This document shows, piece by piece, positions 59,016-64,000 of a stretch of 64,000 bases of DNA. The translations under genes were made by a program, and so were the position numbers. Source of the DNA: Populus alba (taxonomy: Eukaryota; Streptophyta; Magnoliopsida; Malpighiales; Salicaceae); NCBI RefSeq assembly GCF_005239225.2, contig NC_133295.1:14322001-14386000 (forward strand), read 5' to 3'. The stretch's first letter is position 1; every line of letters starts with the position of its first letter. Below the pieces are notes generated by a model. It had not been told where the DNA came from. It searched no databases and saw nothing but the letters and a program-made list of their open reading frames with translations.

Positions 59016-60929
59016 TACTTTCAGTTAATTCTATAGAATTTAACAGGCCAATACTCTTATTTACTTTTTTAAAAATCCCTTAGCCTAACTATCCAATCTT
59101 CACTTAGTTACTTAATAAATACCAAAACAAATTATTTAAATTTTAATAATAATAATAATAATAATAATAATTACTTATACAATATTATACTACAAATCTT
59201 GTAAAAACCAATCTAATTTCTAACTTTATTTTATAATTTAAGTTTAATTTATAATAATGATGATTGATTAAGCATATATAAAGTTATTTCTCTTAATACA
59301 TATATTTATCAAAGACGAAGTAATATATATAATATAAGGTCGTTGGTGTATTTTTTTTAAAATATATGGTATAAGTTTATTTAACAACTAATATGTTATT
59401 TATATGAAATTGTGTTTTATTACTCTCCGGGAAAAAAAAAACATGGAGATAATATATTTATATCTGTATGCTACAATATTCAGAATGAGGATGGGCCTTG
59501 AATATATAGGCTTCAACTAAAACAATTGGTGCCTAGCCATTTCATGCAAGCCCTGTAACCCATTGAAGCAGGCCCATTAACAGAATTTTTTACGGATAAC
59601 AAAACGAATAAATTATAGATAGATGTGCCATTGAAATTAACATAGTTTATTTATATATTTTTTTATTAATGTGGTATTTAGTCGGTTTGTGCGCATCTCG
59701 ACTAATCCTGTGGATCCTAACGATTATATAAATCTCCAGTAGTCATGAGATGACTCAAACTAGTGACAATTAAGAAAATAAATCCAAGATCTAACATGTC
59801 AAACTACCATACAAGATTAAATTAACATAGTTTATTGTATATATATATAACAAGAATGGTTATGCAAATTCTTAAAACTTTTTATTGTTATCTTTTTTAA
59901 TGTTTAATATTACTTTGTGTTCTATTTAAAATATAAATAAACCTTATATGATTCAAGTACCATAATTCTATAATTACATTAGTTTCTTCTAGGCTTGGTA
60001 GTTCATGCATGTACACATAAGTTGTTTTAATCTCATTTCGTCGTTTGCCCTCGACAATATCTCCACATATTTCACTACCAAACTAAAATTCCAAAAGAAA
60101 CGACAAGAAAATAGGAGAAATAATTAAGATTATGTGTATGTGAAAACTAATCATAATTTTTAATTTGTGTGATGGACATGCTGGCACGTAATTATAGAGG
60201 AGGATCATAAGTAATTAAATCATCAATTAATTATTATTTCCAAAGATCCGAAACTATGAATCCCAACTCAATCTGATCATGCATTTCGTCATCATCAACT
60301 CCCTAATGGCTCCAAACCAGCCAACTCGAACAGGCCAAGAAGTGAGTTGATCTTGCAAGTAATGTTGGTTATTTATAAATATTATCATTAGATTAATAAA
60401 ATCAAACTTCATTTTTCACTGTTATTTAAATAATTAATTTAATCCTGTCTTTAAGTGAAAAAAACTACACGAGAAATATATTTCTTTAATCAAGCAGCAA
60501 GCACGAGAAATTAAATGGGGCATAGCCCACGGCATATATAGTTAAGTGGTTGATAGAGATATCGTAAAGACAAACTTTTAAGCATTGATTGGATTAATTA
60601 AAAGCGTGTGATTATTGTTTTTTTATAATTAAATAATTAGTGGGGAAACCCTTGAACAGCTATTTTGTTGTTTTTCCTGTTGTTTATGGGTGAGCATTGT
60701 TGTAAGTGTCACCTTAATTTCTCAGCACTTAATTCTTCTTCACCTTGATATAATGACACGTTTTATAATAAAAACAATCAATGCTTGTCCTCACCGAATT
60801 CAAATAAATTTTAAAAAGTTGTGTTTGCATGGATATATATACGTGTGGGTGTGAATGAGCAAATAAATTGATTGTCCTTTTCGACTAGAAGAGAGAGTGT
60901 TTACAAGTATTGTCCATTTTATTTTATTT
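59016..60929. other. AT-rich intergenic DNA, no gene seen
   Basis: Contains an (AAT)n run at about 59143-59171. No reading frame of interest. Confidence 0.6.
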
Positions 60930-61115
60930 TATTTTAGTGTATTTTAAAAATATATTTAATTTAAAAATATATTAAATTGATTGTTTTTTAGTGTTTTTGA
61001 TAATTTTAATATGCTGAAATAAAAAAATAATATATATAATATATATATTAATATATTTTTAAACAAAATATATTTTGAAAATTACTACATATCATAATAT
61101 TAAATACATATAAAA
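60930..61115. repeat. A/T-rich short dispersed element
   Basis: 'gtattttaaaaatatatttaatttaaaaatatatt', 'ttgttttttagtgtttttgata' and 'ataatattaaatacat' resemble the copies near 28715 and 34870. Confidence 0.45.
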
Positions 61116-64000
61116 TATCCTGAATTACTTGATCTACATCTATGTCATTATTTAAATTTATAACACCTTAACTTAAATTATATTTTCTAATATTTTTGCA
61201 ATGTAATATTGAATTTCGTTGAATTGAATTAAGTTATTGATGAGGCTAAAATCAATTGCACTTGGTTCTTCAATTTTGACAATAATTTGGCCAAATCAAA
61301 CCATTTGTCTCTCAATCCAATTAATTACATGCCTCATGACAAGTAAAATGTTTTATTTGATCAAGTTCAAGAAGAAGAGGGATCAAAGTATTTTAAAATT
61401 TCTTCAAAGTTAGAATGACAAAAGATTATAAATTAAAAAAAAAAAAAACCACACATCTAGCGATTGCAATTGGGAGACAATAAAGTTAAATTGACAGAAG
61501 ATTAATCTATGGGACTCGTAATCCACATGTCAAATTGTGGCTTTAAGCTCTTATCTTTTATCATAGGATTTGTTAATGATAATACTTGTTTAGTCAAGAT
61601 AACTAATTAAGTGTACAAACGAGTAAGTTAAACGTGTGAGGTAATCAAGTGGCTACAAGACGAACAATATCATGATCTAATGGAGGATGATGGCTGGAAA
61701 AAGTGTTTAAATAAGTAAATTAAACGTTTAATCAAGAAAGGTGTCGACCGTTCAATGGCAAAGAGACTAGCAATTAATACTGCGATGTAATGCAGAATGA
61801 TAACTACAAACAAGAACAGTACAGATCAACAAGAAGGGGCAAGTAAGTGGGTGTGTCCATGAAAGAAATCACAAGAAATGTCGATTAATGAGAGGAGAGT
61901 ATTTTTTGATGGGATTACATTTGTCTTACTCTCCTCACGCCTGCTCCTTTCATCATGTTCTGGAATGGTTTTTGATTGGTTTAAGGTCATCTAGTTTTTT
62001 TGAATATTAGAAATTTTAGTTGATTTTTTAGATATTTAAAGTAAATAATTGTTGAGCAGAAAAAAAGTATTAGCAACCCTGAAATACCTTACCTAAAATA
62101 AATAATATTGTTTATATATATATATATATATATAATATATTATTAAATATGACCTGATGATATTTCTAATTCTATCAATGTATCATAATAAGTTTACTAT
62201 AATGAACAAACCATGATTTTTATGTTAAGAACTTGGTCTGAATAATGAAGTGTCATCAATTGTCATTGAGGCTTTTTTCGTGATGATATTAGAATTTTTG
62301 ATTATTTTGTTGTTCCAAATATTATTTCAGATAAAATTATATGATTTTTATCCTTATATTATAAATGGTCTTATAAATTTATTTATTTTCTCAATTTTAA
62401 CATTTAATATTAAAATATACAATTGAATTGGGTTTTGTAATTTTTATTATTATTTTTTATGAAGTTATCTTCTCTTATAATCCAAATCGCGAATTTGATA
62501 GATTATCACGGGTTTACTCATGTTTTTTTAAATTAATTTTTTTTCAAATTCAACATTCAATATTGAATTAATTGAGAATTAAGTTTTTGTATTTATTTTT
62601 ATCTATTTTCTATGAAATTATCTCAATCTCATTGACTTGATTTATGAGTTTGATTATTTAACTCAGGTTGACTTAGATTTTTTTTGTTTTTTTAATTGAA
62701 TTTTTTTTTTTCATTTTCATCATTTAACATTAGATTAATTTAAAATTGAATTGATAATTTATTTTGATTTATTTTTTTATGAGTTATTACAATTTATAAC
62801 ATAAATAATAGATTTAACAGTTTATATATATATATATCATTATTTTTAATATCTTAAAAAATATCATCCAATATACATCAGAGTTTAAATTTATAATTTC
62901 TCTTAAAAAAATATATTAATAACATTTAAATAATTTTTTTTTATTTTTAAAAAATATTTTAATTTGCTAATAACCCAGTATCAATCTATTTGACACGGCC
63001 TCCGAACGTTAGACCAAGTGGGAACATATAACGAGGCAATCCAAACATCCACGCATAGAATTATTAGTAAAATGATGACAGTGTCCTTTTAACTGTGTGA
63101 TAGTACCATGGGAACTCCAGTTTAGGACTGTTTTGTAATTTATGTTTTAACACCTTGTTGATAATTTCAAAGTAAATTTATTTCATCCAGTTATTCTTTT
63201 CAAGCTTTCCGTGAATTCAAAATAAATAAATCTAAATAAAAATCTTACCCTTAAGTTTTATAGATTATTTCTTATGATGTCTCCTTTCCTTGCTTTCCTT
63301 ACCCTAAATCTAACAAGTTACTATCTTGGAATTAAAAAAACAACATATATTCTTGTATTTTTTGGTTTTAAAAATACGAAATATTATTTTTAGTTTCATC
63401 TTCACTTCTATTTTTTTTAATTAAGTATATTTTGTATTTTTATAACTATTCTTTTTATCATCAAATATTAACCAAATGTAATTATGTAGACATTTTTCAT
63501 TTTGAAAAATGCTGGCAGTGTCCTATAATATTAGCCAGAAAGAATGTTGCACCGTTTAAAGACAAAAACCACGACACATGTTGCGAGTATTCCCTTTCAA
63601 TTCTATGATGCAAAACTTCCAAATTTCCAGAAACAAGAGAAGACAACAATAGCCAAAAAATAAAATATAATAAAAAATATAACTATGAAAGTTATAATTT
63701 AACTGATTAGATTTTAAATTTATTTTTTAAAAATTATTAGTTCAATTACTATAAAATCTTAGAATTATTAGAATTTTATTTGGTCATCAACTTAAGGATA
63801 TCAAGGGATTAATTAGTCGAACTGTATGTAAAATAATCAAACACTCATGATTTAATATATATATATATTAGCTGAGCCTCAGAGTTAAATTACCACAGGG
63901 AATTTCTCTGTCAATCTAAGCAACCTCTTCCTCTGAATTATTCAATTGGTGCGCCATTTCTTCACTTGGATTTATGTGGAGCTTCTTGATCCAACCCCTC
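61116..64000. other. AT-rich intergenic DNA, no gene seen
   Basis: Holds a TA run at 62114-62136 and a T-rich, internally repetitive block at about 62280-62830, related in style to 22860-23680 ('ttttcaaattcaacattcaatattgaattaattgagaattaag'). The last 100 bases are less AT-rich and could be the 5' flank of a gene beyond the window; nothing can be called. Confidence 0.5.

Noticed and set aside
1..64000. CRISPR array, operon, prophage or bacterial-type defence system
   Set aside because: Introns, plant transposons and plant gene families make this a plant nuclear sequence. No regular spaced repeats or polycistronic genes are present.

Overview
This is plant nuclear DNA: AT-rich, intron-bearing, gene-poor and full of old transposable elements. 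Several dispersed repeats (short A/T-rich elements with long A and T runs, and a 'gttttaaaa ... aacccg ... ctatg' element present in several copies) look to me like repeats common in poplar and willow. Salicaceae, perhaps Populus, is therefore my best guess. That is an inference from memory, not a search.

Only three protein-coding genes are well supported, all on the + strand and all multi-exon. (1) 19434-20544: a 248-aa basic helix-loop-helix transcription factor with three exons, related to Arabidopsis bHLH36/118/120/125/126. (2) 26194-27550: a 343-aa PTI1-like receptor-like cytoplasmic kinase with four exons, a Cys-rich N-terminus and one intron that appears to use a GC donor. (3) 49682-53085: a 997-aa protein with four exons that joins a trihelix DNA-binding domain to a degenerate protein-kinase fold, resembling Arabidopsis At5g51800. 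In Arabidopsis, bHLH36 and bHLH120 lie next to At5g51800, so genes 1 and 3 look like a conserved neighbourhood stretched by transposons. Exon-like pieces of a possible fourth gene lie on the - strand at 57345-58757, but I cannot identify it.

Layout. 1-4535: left part of a minus-strand LTR retrotransposon (leader, primer-binding site, 2.2 kb LTR). 5.1-7.05 kb: decayed LINE with an RNase H domain. 7.9-11.3 kb: older, broken relative of the same LTR, split by a 1182-bp non-autonomous hAT element with perfect 8-bp target duplications. 11.5-12.3 kb and 15.7-17.3 kb: Ty1/copia relics. 13.9-14.7 kb: degenerate minisatellite. 19.4-20.5 kb: bHLH gene. 22.2-22.65 kb: near-perfect long hairpin. 26.2-27.5 kb: kinase gene. 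29.6-33.1 kb: paired dispersed repeats. 34.0-34.4 kb: LINE scrap. 35.6-41.4 kb: a nearly complete, recent LINE on the minus strand with a perfect 15-bp target duplication and one nonsense codon in each ORF. 44-49 kb: dispersed repeats and a LINE scrap. 49.7-53.1 kb: trihelix/kinase gene. 55.6-56.2 kb: LINE tail. 59-64 kb: AT-rich DNA with no gene that I can support.

The genes do not form a pathway or cluster. I found no CRISPR array, rRNA, convincing tRNA gene or new defence system. The points most worth a second look are the DNA-binding domain/pseudokinase fusion, the GC-AG intron, the ATGA overlap between the two LINE ORFs, and the 22-kb hairpin.
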